In this document: piece after piece, positions 1 through 7,063 of the stretch
Layout: every line of letters begins with the position of its first letter
How positions within the stretch are numbered: the first letter of the stretch is position 1
Origin: Candidatus Moraniibacteriota bacterium
Lineage (GTDB): Bacteria; Patescibacteriota; Minisyncoccia; Moranbacterales; GCA-2747515
Direction: 5' to 3'
Assembly: GCA_027039165.1 (NCBI GenBank)
Contig: JALWEZ010000129.1
Location: forward strand, 1 to 11,377
Length of the DNA: 11,377 nt
Notes under the pieces: generated by a model
The model's input: the letters and a program-made list of their open reading frames with translations, nothing else
The model's database searches: none
What the model was told of the DNA's origin: nothing
Made by a program: the position numbers and the translations under genes

Positions 1-89
1 TTTCATTATAATACAAAAGATATTTTTTTGTCATTTTTAAAAATTTGATTTTTTTTGAGATATATAGTAAACTATAAATAAGTCGTTTT

Positions 90-160
90 CGGGGTATAGT
101 GTAACGGTAGCACGAGACGTTTGGGACGTTTTAGTTAGGGTTCAAATCCCTGTACCCCGA
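90..160 (+). tRNA. tRNA-Pro (anticodon TGG)
   Basis: Full cloverleaf can be folded by hand. The acceptor stem is CGGGGTA (90-96) with TACCCCG (153-159), and the discriminator A is at 160. The D-arm lies at 99-113. The anticodon stem AGACG/CGTTT (115-119/127-131) closes the loop TTTGGGA, with anticodon TGG at 122-124. The T-arm TAGGG-TTCAAAT-CCCTG spans 136-152. The C1-G72 pair is typical of bacterial tRNA-Pro. CCA is not encoded, so CCA-adding enzyme is needed. The variable loop has only 4 bases (132-135). Upstream AT-rich sequence offers only weak promoter matches (TTGATT 45-50 and TAAACT 68-73, 17 apart). Confidence 0.95.
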
Positions 161-168
161 CAATATAG

Positions 169-193
169 AATACGGGTTTCTCCCGTGTTTTTG
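169..193 (+). terminator. Intrinsic terminator of tRNA-Pro
   Basis: ACGGG (172-176), loop TTTCT, CCCGT (182-186), extended outward by T-G and two A-T pairs to a stem of about 8 pairs, followed by a T run (188-192). It sits 9 bases behind the tRNA, so it ends that transcript. It also overlaps the GTG at 185 that opens the next reading frame, which argues against GTG as that gene's start. Confidence 0.7.
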
Positions 194-214
194 TTCATTA
201 GAAGATATTATTTT

Positions 215-400
215 ATGGTTAAAAGAGAAAAAGTTAACGTAATTGTTATAATAATAAATATTTTTTTATTTTTTTTACTTATGTATAGTTACGCACTGAA
301 AGAAGTTTCGCTCTATAGTATATTTCCTTCGCTTTGTTCTGTGTATCTTGTGACACACTATTGGGAGAAAAAACTTAAACTTAAAAATAAAAAGAAATGA
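215..400 (+). CDS. Small two-helix membrane protein, unknown function
   Basis: A 61-residue frame starting at ATG 215. An in-frame GTG at 185 would add 10 residues, but it lies inside the tRNA-Pro terminator stem, so I prefer ATG. Two hydrophobic segments are visible, about residues 8-28 (NVIVIIINIF...) and 31-50 (VSLYSIFPSL...). They are flanked by basic residues: KREK at the N-terminus and a Lys-rich tail ending KNKKK. By the positive-inside rule both ends would face the cytoplasm. No Shine-Dalgarno is evident, as for most genes here. It lies 80 bases before dnaG with no terminator between, so co-transcription is possible. I recognise no family. It could be a chance frame in AT-rich DNA, but the Lys-tailed hairpin architecture favours a real small protein. 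Confidence 0.45.
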   Translation: MVKREKVNVIVIIINIFLFFLLMYSYALKEVSLYSIFPSLCSVYLVTHYWEKKLKLKNKKK

Positions 401-480
401 AATATTTTGGCGATTTTTTTAGTATTATTAAGTATAGGGCTTTAAAGTTAAAAAATATTTAATTTAATGAAGATTAAAAT

Positions 481-2280
481 ATGACAAGTGATGTTTCTAG
501 AATAAAAGAAAGATTAAATATTGTAGATGTTATTGGGGATTATGTAAAATTAAATAATGCTGGATCGTATTATAAGGCAAGATGTCCTTTTCATGAAGAA
601 AAAACTCCTTCATTTGTTGTGAATGAAGATAGACAAACTTATCATTGTTTTGGATGTGAGGCAGGAGGAGATATTATAAGTTTTATCATGGAAATAGATG
701 GATTAGATTTTAGAGAAGCTCTTAAATTACTTGCACAACGGGCAGGAATTAATCTTACTGTTTATACTAAGCAACAGAAAGATGCACAGGATATGAAATC
801 TAGGTTGTATGATATTTTGAGGCATTCAACTGAATTTTATGAAAAACAATTATGGCAAAACTCTGGACAAAAACAGGTAGTAGATTATTTAAAAAATAGA
901 GGTTTATCAGAAGAAATTCTTAAAAAGTTTCAATTAGGTTTTGCACTAGATAATTGGAACAATCTTGAAAATTTTTTATTATCAAAAGGTTATAAACCTT
1001 TTGAGTTGCTACAAACCGGAGTTTGCGTTTCAAAGAAAAACGGAGGTCAGTATGATAGATTTAGAAATAGAATAATCTTTCCAATTGCAGATGCTCTGGG
1101 ACGTATCGTGGGTTTTACAGCTAGAATACTTCCAAATGATTCAAATTCTCAAGCAAAATATATAAACACTCCAGAGACTGCGCTTTACCATAAAAGCAAT
1201 ATTTTATATGGAATTCATCTTGCTAAGCAATCTATAAGAAAACAAGATTTAGTAATAATTGTAGAAGGGAATGTTGATGTAATTGCTTCACATCAGGCGG
1301 GAATTGAAAATGTAGTAGCGGTTTCAGGTACAGCACTTACAAATGAACATATAAAAGCTCTAAAAACTAAAACTCAAAACTTTGTATTGTTTTTTGATGC
1401 AGATGAGGCGGGTAAAAAGGCCGCTAGAAGGAGTTCTATAGCATGTCTTGCAAATGATATACAGTTAAGTTTAGTTTCTTTAAAAGATGGAAAGGATGCG
1501 GCAGATATAGTAGCAAAAAATCCAAAAGAATTAGTAGAAATTATAAAAAATGCAAAAAATGCATTGGACTTTTTTGTAGATGTAGCAAAACAAGAATTTG
1601 ATATAACCACTCCACATGGAAAAAGAGAAGCTATAGACAGTGTACTTGAGTTAATTGCTGTTATAGATAATTCAATAGAAAAACAAGAATGGATAAAAAG
1701 ATGTGCAAATGCGTTCAATACGACAACCTCTTTAGTAAAGGATGCTCTTGATGATTTACTTAAAATTTCAAAAAATTATGTAAATCCAAAAATTCCAGAA
1801 AAGTCAAGAGTGGTACAAAAAAGCAAAGCACAAAAGCGTGAAATTGAAACTAATGAAATGAAAAATAACAAGTTAATAAATACAATTTTTTTGTGTGCTT
1901 GTGTATTTCCGAATGCATGGAGAGAATTAGGCAAATATTCAGATAAACTTTTTGGAGTAGAAGGTTATGAAATCATAAAGAAACTTATAAAAAATGGACA
2001 AGAAGTTAACTATGAGATAGGAAAATTTATAGAAAAGTATCCACAATATGAAAAATTATATAGAAGCACTGCAAAATTTAAAAGTTATTATGAAAAAACA
2101 TATGGAGACATAAAACCAGAAGATAGTATGAATGAGTATATAACACGTCTTATGAAAATTCATAAAAAAAATAAAATACAGTATATGACAGAGCGTTTGA
2201 GACAAGTGGAAATGGAGGGCGATAACGAAAGAAAAAAAGAAATTATGAAAGAGTTTCAAAATTTATTAAATAATTATTAA
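481..2280 (+). CDS. dnaG: DNA primase DnaG
   Basis: Synthesises RNA primers at the replication fork together with the replicative helicase. 599 residues, normal for the family. The N-terminal CHC2 zinc domain has ligands C35, H38, C56 and C59 (CPFHEEK ... YHCFGC). The catalytic core has the basic motif [10 protein letters not shown] (193-202). The TOPRIM motifs are VEGNVDV with E262 and FFDADEAG with D306 and D308, followed by DGKDAAD (336-342), which contributes to metal binding. The usual EGYMDV is EGNVDV here. Residues from about 455 to the end form a helix-rich region matching the helicase-interaction domain. The gene is followed after 10 bases by rpoD, the core of the classical macromolecular-synthesis operon, although rpsU is not upstream. 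No clear Shine-Dalgarno and no convincing own promoter in the 80 bases upstream. Confidence 0.97.
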   Translation: MTSDVSRIKERLNIVDVIGDYVKLNNAGSYYKARCPFHEEKTPSFVVNEDRQTYHCFGCEAGGDIISFIMEIDGLDFREALKLLAQRAGINLTVYTKQQKDAQDMKSRLYDILRHSTEFYEKQLWQNSGQKQVVDYLKNRGLSEEILKKFQLGFALDNWNNLENFLLSKGYKPFELLQTGVCVSKKNGGQYDRFRNRIIFPIADALGRIVGFTARILPNDSNSQAKYINTPETALYHKSNILYGIHLAKQSIRKQDLVIIVEGNVDVIASHQAGIENVVAVSGTALTNEHIKALKTKTQNFVLFFDADEAGKKAARRSSIACLANDIQLSLVSLKDGKDAADIVAKNPKELVEIIKNAKNALDFFVDVAKQEFDITTPHGKREAIDSVLELIAVIDNSIEKQEWIKRCANAFNTTTSLVKDALDDLLKISKNYVNPKIPEKSRVVQKSKAQKREIETNEMKNNKLINTIFLCACVFPNAWRELGKYSDKLFGVEGYEIIKKLIKNGQEVNYEIGKFIEKYPQYEKLYRSTAKFKSYYEKTYGDIKPEDSMNEYITRLMKIHKKNKIQYMTERLRQVEMEGDNERKKEIMKEFQNLLNNY

Positions 2281-2290
2281 TCAAGTCTTT

Positions 2291-3526
2291 ATGACTAAAA
2301 ATCCAAGAATAGTGACTAAAAAGAAGAAAAAAGAAAGAGTTAAAGTTATAAGAGAAAAAAAATCTTTTGATAAAGAGATAGAATCGGAAATTAAAGTAAA
2401 AGCTAGTCAAATACTGGATACAAAAAATAATCCTAGCAATAAAATAAATATATTATTAGAACGAGGAAAGTTGAGAGGTTTTGTAACAGAGGATGAGATT
2501 ATGAAGGCTATGCCAGACGTTGAGCAAGATTTGAGTGATTTGGAAACTTTTTATGAAAATCTAGATAAATATAATATAGAGATAGTAGCTTCTGACCAAA
2601 GATTGAAAAAATTAAATGAAAAGAGTAAAGAAAAGAGGAAAATTAGAAGAAATAAAGATGTTTTACTTGTAGAAAGAGCAAAGGAGCAAATTGGAGGCGG
2701 TGGAGATCTTGTGCAAATGTATTTGAGAGAAATTGGACACACCCCACTTCTTAAAAGTAAAGAAGAATTTGAAATTGCTAAAGCTATAACAGAAGGAGAT
2801 GAATCAGCAAAGAAAAAATTAACAGAAGCAAATTTGAGACTAGTTGTTTCTATTGCAAAAAAATATGTTGGACGCTCAACTAGTCTTTCTCTTTTGGACT
2901 TAATTCAAGAAGGAAATATAGGATTGTTTAGAGCTGTAGAGAAATTTGATTATACTAAAGGTTTTAAGTTTTCTACTTACGCGACTTGGTGGATAAGACA
3001 AGCTATTACAAGAGCACTTGCAGATCAATCACGTACTATAAGAATTCCTGTACATATGGTGGAGACTATAAATAAATACATGCAGGTTGTAAGGAGGCTT
3101 TCACAGGAGTTAGGAAGAGAGCCTCTCGCAGAAGAAGTTTCTATGGAAATGGAATTGCCAATTGATAAGGTAAGGCATATTCAAAAAATTTCTCAAGATA
3201 CAGTATCTCTGGAGACATCAGTTGGGGATAGTGATGATGATAGCGTACTGGGTGATTTCATAGAAGATACAGTAACAGCTATGCCAAGTAAGAGTGCTTC
3301 TTTCTTACTACTCAAAGAACATGTAAGAGACGTATTAGAAGATTTATCAGCTCGTGAACAAAAAATTCTAAGAATTAGGTTTGGACTTGATGATGGTGTA
3401 ACTCATACCTTGGAAGAGGTTGGTAGAGATTTCGGGGTTACTCGTGAGAGAATTCGTCAGATTGAAGCTAAAGCACTGGATAAAATTCGAAAAAACGAAG
3501 CTGCAAAAAAGCTAAAAGATTACTAG
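2291..3526 (+). CDS. rpoD: Principal RNA polymerase sigma factor (sigma-70/SigA)
   Basis: 411 residues. A Lys-rich N-terminus precedes a region 1.1-like part (about 53-100). Region 1.2 is [16 protein letters not shown] (139-154). Region 2 runs from [12 protein letters not shown] through [18 protein letters not shown] to the -10 recognition segment [20 protein letters not shown] (227-246). Region 3 covers about 251-335. Region 4 has the -35 binding helix-turn-helix [20 protein letters not shown] (373-392). Between KYVGR and LLDLI the spacing is about two residues longer than in E. coli-type sigma factors (STSLSL in place of GLQF). The strong region 4 and intact 2.4 mark the housekeeping group 1. 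It lies 10 bases after dnaG, is presumably co-transcribed, and has no visible Shine-Dalgarno. The promoters proposed in this window (TTG... and TATAAT-like) are what such a factor should recognise. Confidence 0.97.
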   Translation: MTKNPRIVTKKKKKERVKVIREKKSFDKEIESEIKVKASQILDTKNNPSNKINILLERGKLRGFVTEDEIMKAMPDVEQDLSDLETFYENLDKYNIEIVASDQRLKKLNEKSKEKRKIRRNKDVLLVERAKEQIGGGGDLVQMYLREIGHTPLLKSKEEFEIAKAITEGDESAKKKLTEANLRLVVSIAKKYVGRSTSLSLLDLIQEGNIGLFRAVEKFDYTKGFKFSTYATWWIRQAITRALADQSRTIRIPVHMVETINKYMQVVRRLSQELGREPLAEEVSMEMELPIDKVRHIQKISQDTVSLETSVGDSDDDSVLGDFIEDTVTAMPSKSASFLLLKEHVRDVLEDLSAREQKILRIRFGLDDGVTHTLEEVGRDFGVTRERIRQIEAKALDKIRKNEAAKKLKDY

Positions 3527-3528
3527 GG

Positions 3529-3556
3529 TTGATTTATTTTGAAAATACATTATAAT
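3529..3556 (+). promoter_or_regulatory. Promoter of tRNA-Asn
   Basis: -35 TTGATT (3529-3534), 16-base spacer, perfect -10 TATAAT (3551-3556). It begins right after the rpoD stop codon (3524-3526). Transcription would start near 3563, about 30 bases before the mature tRNA, so the leader includes the 3560-3589 hairpin. Confidence 0.6.
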
Positions 3557-3559
3557 ATA

Positions 3560-3589
3560 CTTATAGTTGTTGAAAAATACAATTATAAG
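3560..3589 (+). repeat. Inverted repeat in the tRNA-Asn leader
   Basis: CTTATAGTTGT (3560-3570) pairs with ACAATTATAAG (3579-3589) over 11 positions with one G-U, around the 8-base loop TGAAAAAT. It sits between the -10 box and the 5' end of the tRNA, ending 4 bases before it. It may be a hairpin in the precursor that influences 5' processing, or a DNA site. AT-rich context makes chance pairing possible. Confidence 0.45.
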
Positions 3590-3593
3590 TTGA

Positions 3594-3665
3594 TCCGAGA
3601 TAGCTCAGTGGTAGAGCAGTTGGCTGTTAACCAATTGGTCGTGGGTTCGAATCCCTCTCTCGGAG
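3594..3665 (+). tRNA. tRNA-Asn (anticodon GTT)
   Basis: Acceptor TCCGAGA (3594-3600) with TCTCGGA (3658-3664), discriminator G 3665. D-arm GCTC...GAGC. Anticodon stem GTTGG/CCAAT (3619-3623/3631-3635) closes loop CTGTTAA, with anticodon GTT at 3626-3628. Variable loop TGGTC. T-arm GTGGG-TTCGAAT-CCCTC (3641-3657). CCA is not encoded. The second T-stem position (3642 with 3656) is a U-U mismatch, while all other stems pair well. Confidence 0.95.
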
Positions 3666-3673
3666 CAGATTAC

Positions 3674-3702
3674 AAAAAACTACTTACTAGGTAGTTTTTT
3701 TA
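3674..3702 (+). terminator. Intrinsic terminator of tRNA-Asn
   Basis: AAAAAACTAC (3674-3683) and GTAGTTTTTT (3691-3700) are perfect complements around the loop TTACTAG, and the stem runs into a seven-T tract. It is 8 bases after the tRNA and closes the dnaG-rpoD-tRNA block. The A-tract/T-tract form would work to some degree in both directions. Confidence 0.85.
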
Positions 3703-3829
3703 TTTTTAGATAGGCTCTGAGATAATTTTTACAATCTATTGAGTTTGATTTTTAAAAACTGGATAGTAATGATTTTTGTGCTAGACATACATAAGTTGCA
3801 ATGGTTGGAATAGTTACTATATAAAAAAT
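3703..3829 (+). other. Non-coding spacer upstream of the GH114-like gene
   Basis: No reading frame of useful length on either strand. The whole gap between the terminator and the next start is 217 bases, long for this compact window. It holds the first of three TTGCAA copies (TTGCAAT at 3796-3802). The others are in and just after the promoter at 3830 and 3861. Confidence 0.5.
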
Positions 3830-3858
3830 TTGCAATATTTGAATTAGTGTGCTATGCT
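3830..3858 (+). promoter_or_regulatory. Extended -10 promoter of the GH114-like gene
   Basis: -35 TTGCAA (3830-3835), 17-base spacer, -10 TATGCT (3853-3858) preceded by TG one base upstream (3850-3851), an extended -10. Start of transcription is expected near 3865, giving a leader of about 54 bases. The leader contains the short hairpin GTGTTTAAAACAC (3875-3887). Confidence 0.5.
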
Positions 3859-3904
3859 TGTTGCAAGATGGGATTGTGTTTAAAACACTAAATTTAACTT
3901 ATCT

Positions 3905-3910
3905 GAAGGA
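3905..3910 (+). promoter_or_regulatory. Shine-Dalgarno of the GH114-like gene
   Basis: GAAGGA, 8 bases before ATG 3919. It fixes that ATG over the out-of-frame ATG at 3911. One of only two convincing Shine-Dalgarno sequences in the window. Confidence 0.7.
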
Positions 3911-3918
3911 ATGAAAAA

Positions 3919-4656
3919 ATGAAAAAATTCAATTATTATCTCTACGGAGGACAAATTAAACCAAGGGCAGACGTTATAGACGTTGATTTGTTTGATACAC
4001 CAAAAAAAGAGGTTGAGAAATATGATGGTGAAGTATTTGCTTATATTTCTGTTGGTTCTTATGAAACTAACCGTCCAGATACTGCGGACTTCCCAAAAGA
4101 TGCGATAGGTAGCAAACTTGAAAACTGGGAAAAAGAAAGAGCTGTTGATATAACAGATGAAAGAATTATTGAGATAATGAAGAAAAGAATTGCACTAGCA
4201 AAAGAAAAAGGCTTTGATGGTGTAGAATTTGATAATGTCAATGTTTATGAAAATGAGGGTAAGTTTTCTAGTGGGTTTAATTTAAACTCAAAAAAAGCAA
4301 TTGAATATTTTCAACTTCTCTCAAATTATGCAATGAGTAAAGGATTAAAGGTAATGCTTAAAAATTGTATTTATATCTGGGAGGATTTAGAAGGGTATTA
4401 CGACTATGTATTAGTTGAAAATGCTTTTATGTGGGAGGAGCAAAAAGAGTTAGACGGTTGTAAAAAACCTATATTTTGGGTAGAGTATCCAAAAGAGAAT
4501 GAAACAGATGAGGAATTTCAAAAAAGAATAAAGAGTGTACCTAAAAAATATAATGTAATTGGTAAGCATTATGATTTGGGGGAGTATACTGTTTATAATT
4601 TAGATTTTAAATATTCACTAAAAGAGAGACTTGCTCATCTCTTGGGGGATATCTAA
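3919..4656 (+). CDS. GH114 / TM1410-like TIM-barrel glycoside hydrolase family protein
   Basis: 245 residues resembling the endo-alpha-1,4-polygalactosaminidase superfamily (GH114, TM1410-like barrel). Family-like blocks in order are AYISVGSYETNRPD (41-54), FPKDAIG...ENWEKERAVDI (58-78), GFDGVEFDNVNVY (98-110), KVMLKNCIYIW (144-154), YDYVLVENAFMWEE (161-174) and KPIFWVEY (183-190). D105 and E167 are at the positions where this family usually has its acidic catalytic pair. Members are generally secreted and act on GalN-containing exopolysaccharide, but the N-terminus here (MKKFNYYLYGGQIKPRAD) has no signal peptide or membrane segment, so a cytoplasmic role or leaderless export must be considered. 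It has its own promoter and a good Shine-Dalgarno and stands alone. Its last 13 codons overlap the 3' end of gpmI on the other strand. Family call fairly firm; substrate unknown. Confidence 0.75.
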   Translation: MKKFNYYLYGGQIKPRADVIDVDLFDTPKKEVEKYDGEVFAYISVGSYETNRPDTADFPKDAIGSKLENWEKERAVDITDERIIEIMKKRIALAKEKGFDGVEFDNVNVYENEGKFSSGFNLNSKKAIEYFQLLSNYAMSKGLKVMLKNCIYIWEDLEGYYDYVLVENAFMWEEQKELDGCKKPIFWVEYPKENETDEEFQKRIKSVPKKYNVIGKHYDLGEYTVYNLDFKYSLKERLAHLLGDI

Positions 4657-6096
4657 ATTTAATAATTTAAGAATAGTTGGTGCTATATTATCTAACCTAC
4701 CGTTTGAAATTTTATTTACTTTATCATCTATCAAAAAGCAATAAACATCGTTTGTTGTGTGTTTGGTAATAGGATTTCCACCTACATCAAGTACTTCTTC
4801 ACAATTACCATGATCACTACTCAAAATTATTGAGTAGTTTTTTTCTTTTGCTTTTTTTAGTAATTTGCCAATTTGAGAATCTACGCATTCTACAGCTTTT
4901 ATGGTTGCTTCATAATTTGCAGTGTGACCCACCATATCACAATTTGCAAAATTAACCACTATAAAATCAATTTCTTTTTCCATGAAATTTTGAGTTTCTT
5001 CGCAAACTTTTTGAGCGGACATCTGAGGTTTTTGATCATAGGATTTAACATTTGGACTTTTTATGAGACATCTACTTTCACCTACAAAAGGAGTTTCAAT
5101 TCCACCATTAAAAAAGAACGTAACATGAGCGTATTTTTCTGTCTCAGCAACTCTAGCTTGTGTTAGTTTATTTTTTGCAATTATTTCACCTAAGGAGTTT
5201 TGAGGCATCTCTTTTGGAAAAATTATACTACACTTAAATTTTTCATCATATTTAGTCATTGTTAGAGAATTTTTGACAATAAAATCTCTTTGAAATTCTT
5301 TGAAATCGTGTTCTGTTAAAGTTTCTGTAATTGCACGCATTCTATCATTTCTAAAATTTATAAATATAATTCCATCATTTGGTTTAATTCCTTGATAATT
5401 TTCAAAAGCTATAGGTTCTATAAACTCATCAAAAATATTTTGTTTATAAGAATTATTAATATATGTTTGTACATTGACTGTTGTTTTTGGTTTAGCTTGC
5501 ATAATTGCTGAATAAGTTTTTTCGGTTCTATCCCAATTTTTGTCTCTATCCATTGCCCAATATCTTCCAGATAGTGTAGCTATCTCTACGTTTTTGTATG
5601 ATTTTAGTTCTTTCTTTAATATGTTTAAATATTTTTTTATACTTTTTGGAGACACATCACGTCCATCACTAAAAATATGCAGATAAACTTTCTTTTTTTG
5701 AGCACAAATTTTTATTAAGTACAAAAAATGATTTATGTGAGAATGTACACCACCATCACTAAGTAATCCAATTAAATGAATAGCGTCGCTGTTTTCTATA
5801 AATTTATTTAAATTTTGGTTATTTTTGAGGGTGTTTTGTGCTATTGCGTTGTTTATTTTTATGATATCTTGATACAAAACTCTACCGCTTCCAATTGTTT
5901 GATGACCTACTTCAGAATTTCCCATTTGACCATCTGGAAGTCCTGCAGATTTTCCAGAAGTTTTTAGTAGTGAGTTTGGATATTTTTTGAATAAATCATC
6001 ATAAACTGGAGTTTTTGCGTTTAGAAAAGCATTATATTCTTTCTTTTTAGTGTAACCTAGTCCATCTACTATTACCAAAACGACTTTTTTCTTCAT
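4618..6096 (-). CDS. gpmI: 2,3-bisphosphoglycerate-independent phosphoglycerate mutase
   Basis: Interconverts 3- and 2-phosphoglycerate in lower glycolysis using two metal ions (usually Mn) and a phosphoserine intermediate. 492 residues, slightly short of the usual 505-515. Metal and catalytic residues are all visible: D11 (VIVDGLG), the phosphorylated S61 (GQMGNSEVGH), D387 and H391 (NCDMVGHT), D428 and H429 (SSDHGNCE), and H446 (ITKHTTND). Substrate-binding residues appear in LSDGGVHSH (112-120), SGRYWAMDRD (176-185) and NFRNDRMRA (247-255). The C-terminus ends MSKSLF, where the family often has MTGKSL. ATG 6096 begins MKKKVVLVIVDG, the expected N-terminus. The gene is divergent from the hydrolase operon across 113 bases and converges on the GH114-like gene with a 39-base overlap. 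No Shine-Dalgarno and only weak promoter matches upstream on the minus strand. Confidence 0.97.
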   Translation of the reverse strand: MKKKVVLVIVDGLGYTKKKEYNAFLNAKTPVYDDLFKKYPNSLLKTSGKSAGLPDGQMGNSEVGHQTIGSGRVLYQDIIKINNAIAQNTLKNNQNLNKFIENSDAIHLIGLLSDGGVHSHINHFLYLIKICAQKKKVYLHIFSDGRDVSPKSIKKYLNILKKELKSYKNVEIATLSGRYWAMDRDKNWDRTEKTYSAIMQAKPKTTVNVQTYINNSYKQNIFDEFIEPIAFENYQGIKPNDGIIFINFRNDRMRAITETLTEHDFKEFQRDFIVKNSLTMTKYDEKFKCSIIFPKEMPQNSLGEIIAKNKLTQARVAETEKYAHVTFFFNGGIETPFVGESRCLIKSPNVKSYDQKPQMSAQKVCEETQNFMEKEIDFIVVNFANCDMVGHTANYEATIKAVECVDSQIGKLLKKAKEKNYSIILSSDHGNCEEVLDVGGNPITKHTTNDVYCFLIDDKVNKISNGRLDNIAPTILKLLNLDIPQEMSKSLF

Positions 6097-6162
6097 ATAT
6101 TTAAATTATTTTTTATAGATACTAATAAATATATTTTACACCAAAAGATTAAATATAAACAC

Positions 6163-6191
6163 TTGATTGCTTAAGTTTATAGGTATATAAT
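6163..6191 (+). promoter_or_regulatory. Promoter of the hydrolase-glycosyltransferase operon
   Basis: -35 TTGATT (6163-6168), exactly 17 bases, perfect -10 TATAAT (6186-6191). Transcription would start near 6198, leaving a leader of only about 12 bases before ATG 6210 and no room for a Shine-Dalgarno. CTTGATT (6162-6168) is repeated in inverted form as AATCAAG (6201-6207), flanking the -10 region. Confidence 0.65.
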
Positions 6192-6209
6192 ACATTTATA
6201 AATCAAGCT

Positions 6210-7046
6210 ATGAATATGATTAAAAAAACTAAAAAAAAGCTTGTAAATAATAAAAAAAAGTTACCACCGCATATAGAAAAATTTTACAAAGATACTGGTA
6301 TCATAAATTCCCCATTCTTCTTAAGAGGAAATAAAAAAGGAATATTGCTTATACATGGTTGGTCTTCTACTCCTTATGAAATGAGGGCACTTGGTGAATA
6401 TTTACACAAAAAAGGATTTAGCGTTTATGCACCACTTCTTTCAGGACATGGGACAAAACCAGAAGATTTAGAACCAGTTAAATGGAAAGATTGGGTAAAA
6501 GACGTATTTTTGGCTTATGATAAGTTAAAAAAGGAATGTGATGAAGTGTTTGTAGGAGGAATGTCTTTTGGTGGTACACTTGCACTTATACTTGCATCAA
6601 AAAAACAAGTATCTGGACTTTTTCTTATGAGTACACCATATAGGATAAGGTATGAAAAAATATTGTATTTGCTTTGGAGAGCGACGTGTAAGAGAAAAAA
6701 GTATAAAAGTAAAAGTTATCCAAAAATATTAGGAAATAAAGATATGTGTCTTACTCAAATGATATCATATCAAAGGTATCCGATAAATAGTTTGTATCAA
6801 GCTTTTTATACAGTTAAAGTCTCACTTGCACATCTCAATAAAATCACAAGTCCAACTATGATAATTCAATCAAGAGATGATCATGTAATTTCTGGAAGAA
6901 GTATGAAAAAATTAGAAAAAAATTTAAACTCTAGATTTATAAAAAAAAGAAAAATAAAAAATGCATATCATAATTTTATAGGAGATAGTAAAAACAATTA
7001 TATTTTTGATGAAATTATTGATTTTATAAAAGAGTGTGAAAAATAA
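6210..7046 (+). CDS. Alpha/beta-hydrolase, esterase/monoacylglycerol lipase type
   Basis: 278 residues. After a very basic N-terminus (KKTKKK...NNKKK, 5-17) comes a single alpha/beta-hydrolase fold resembling the carboxylesterase Est30/monoacylglycerol lipase group. The oxyanion segment is LLIHGWSSTPYEM (46-58), followed by VYAPLLSGHGT (72-82). The nucleophile elbow is GMSFG with S119. The acid is D224 in QSRDDHVIS, and the base is H254 in NAYHNFIGD. The triad is therefore complete. A cap region of about residues 145-205 is Lys/Arg/Tyr-rich, which could favour a membrane surface or acidic substrate (inference). There is no signal peptide, so it should be cytoplasmic. It is the first gene of an operon, with 17 bases to the glycosyltransferase. 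The substrate is not determined by sequence; acyl-glycerols are plausible given the neighbour. ATG 6216 is an alternative start two codons in. Confidence 0.85.
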   Translation: MNMIKKTKKKLVNNKKKLPPHIEKFYKDTGIINSPFFLRGNKKGILLIHGWSSTPYEMRALGEYLHKKGFSVYAPLLSGHGTKPEDLEPVKWKDWVKDVFLAYDKLKKECDEVFVGGMSFGGTLALILASKKQVSGLFLMSTPYRIRYEKILYLLWRATCKRKKYKSKSYPKILGNKDMCLTQMISYQRYPINSLYQAFYTVKVSLAHLNKITSPTMIIQSRDDHVISGRSMKKLEKNLNSRFIKKRKIKNAYHNFIGDSKNNYIFDEIIDFIKECEK

Positions 7047-7063
7047 TTAATACAATTAAATTT

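Noticed and set aside
45..78. Promoter for tRNA-Pro (TTGATT with TAAACT, or TATAAA at 73-78)
   Set aside because: Either the -10 is poor or the spacing is wrong; the region is too AT-rich to choose one with confidence.
185..214. GTG start giving a 71-residue version of the small membrane protein
   Set aside because: The GTG lies inside the stem of the tRNA-Pro terminator; ATG 215 is downstream of it and gives a sensible basic N-terminus.
398..448. Reading UGA as glycine (code 25) to extend the small membrane protein by a hydrophobic tail
   Set aside because: dnaG, rpoD, gpmI and the other genes are full length with no in-frame UGA, whereas code 25 genomes use UGA often. UGA also ends the DUF4178-like gene in a proper ATGA overlap.
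1374..1718. Minus-strand frame of 114 codons within dnaG
   Set aside because: Antisense shadow of a strongly conserved gene, Ser/Phe-rich composition, no start signals.
4622..4643. AAGAGA/TCTCTT hairpin as a bidirectional terminator between the convergent genes
   Set aside because: Only 6 pairs with a 10-base loop, inside both coding regions, no T tract.
4873..5166. Plus-strand frame of 97 codons inside gpmI
   Set aside because: Antisense to the conserved metal-binding half of gpmI; shadow.
6112..6144. Minus-strand promoter for gpmI
   Set aside because: Candidate boxes (TTGGTG with TATCTA at 17, or TATAAA with no -35) match too weakly to annotate.
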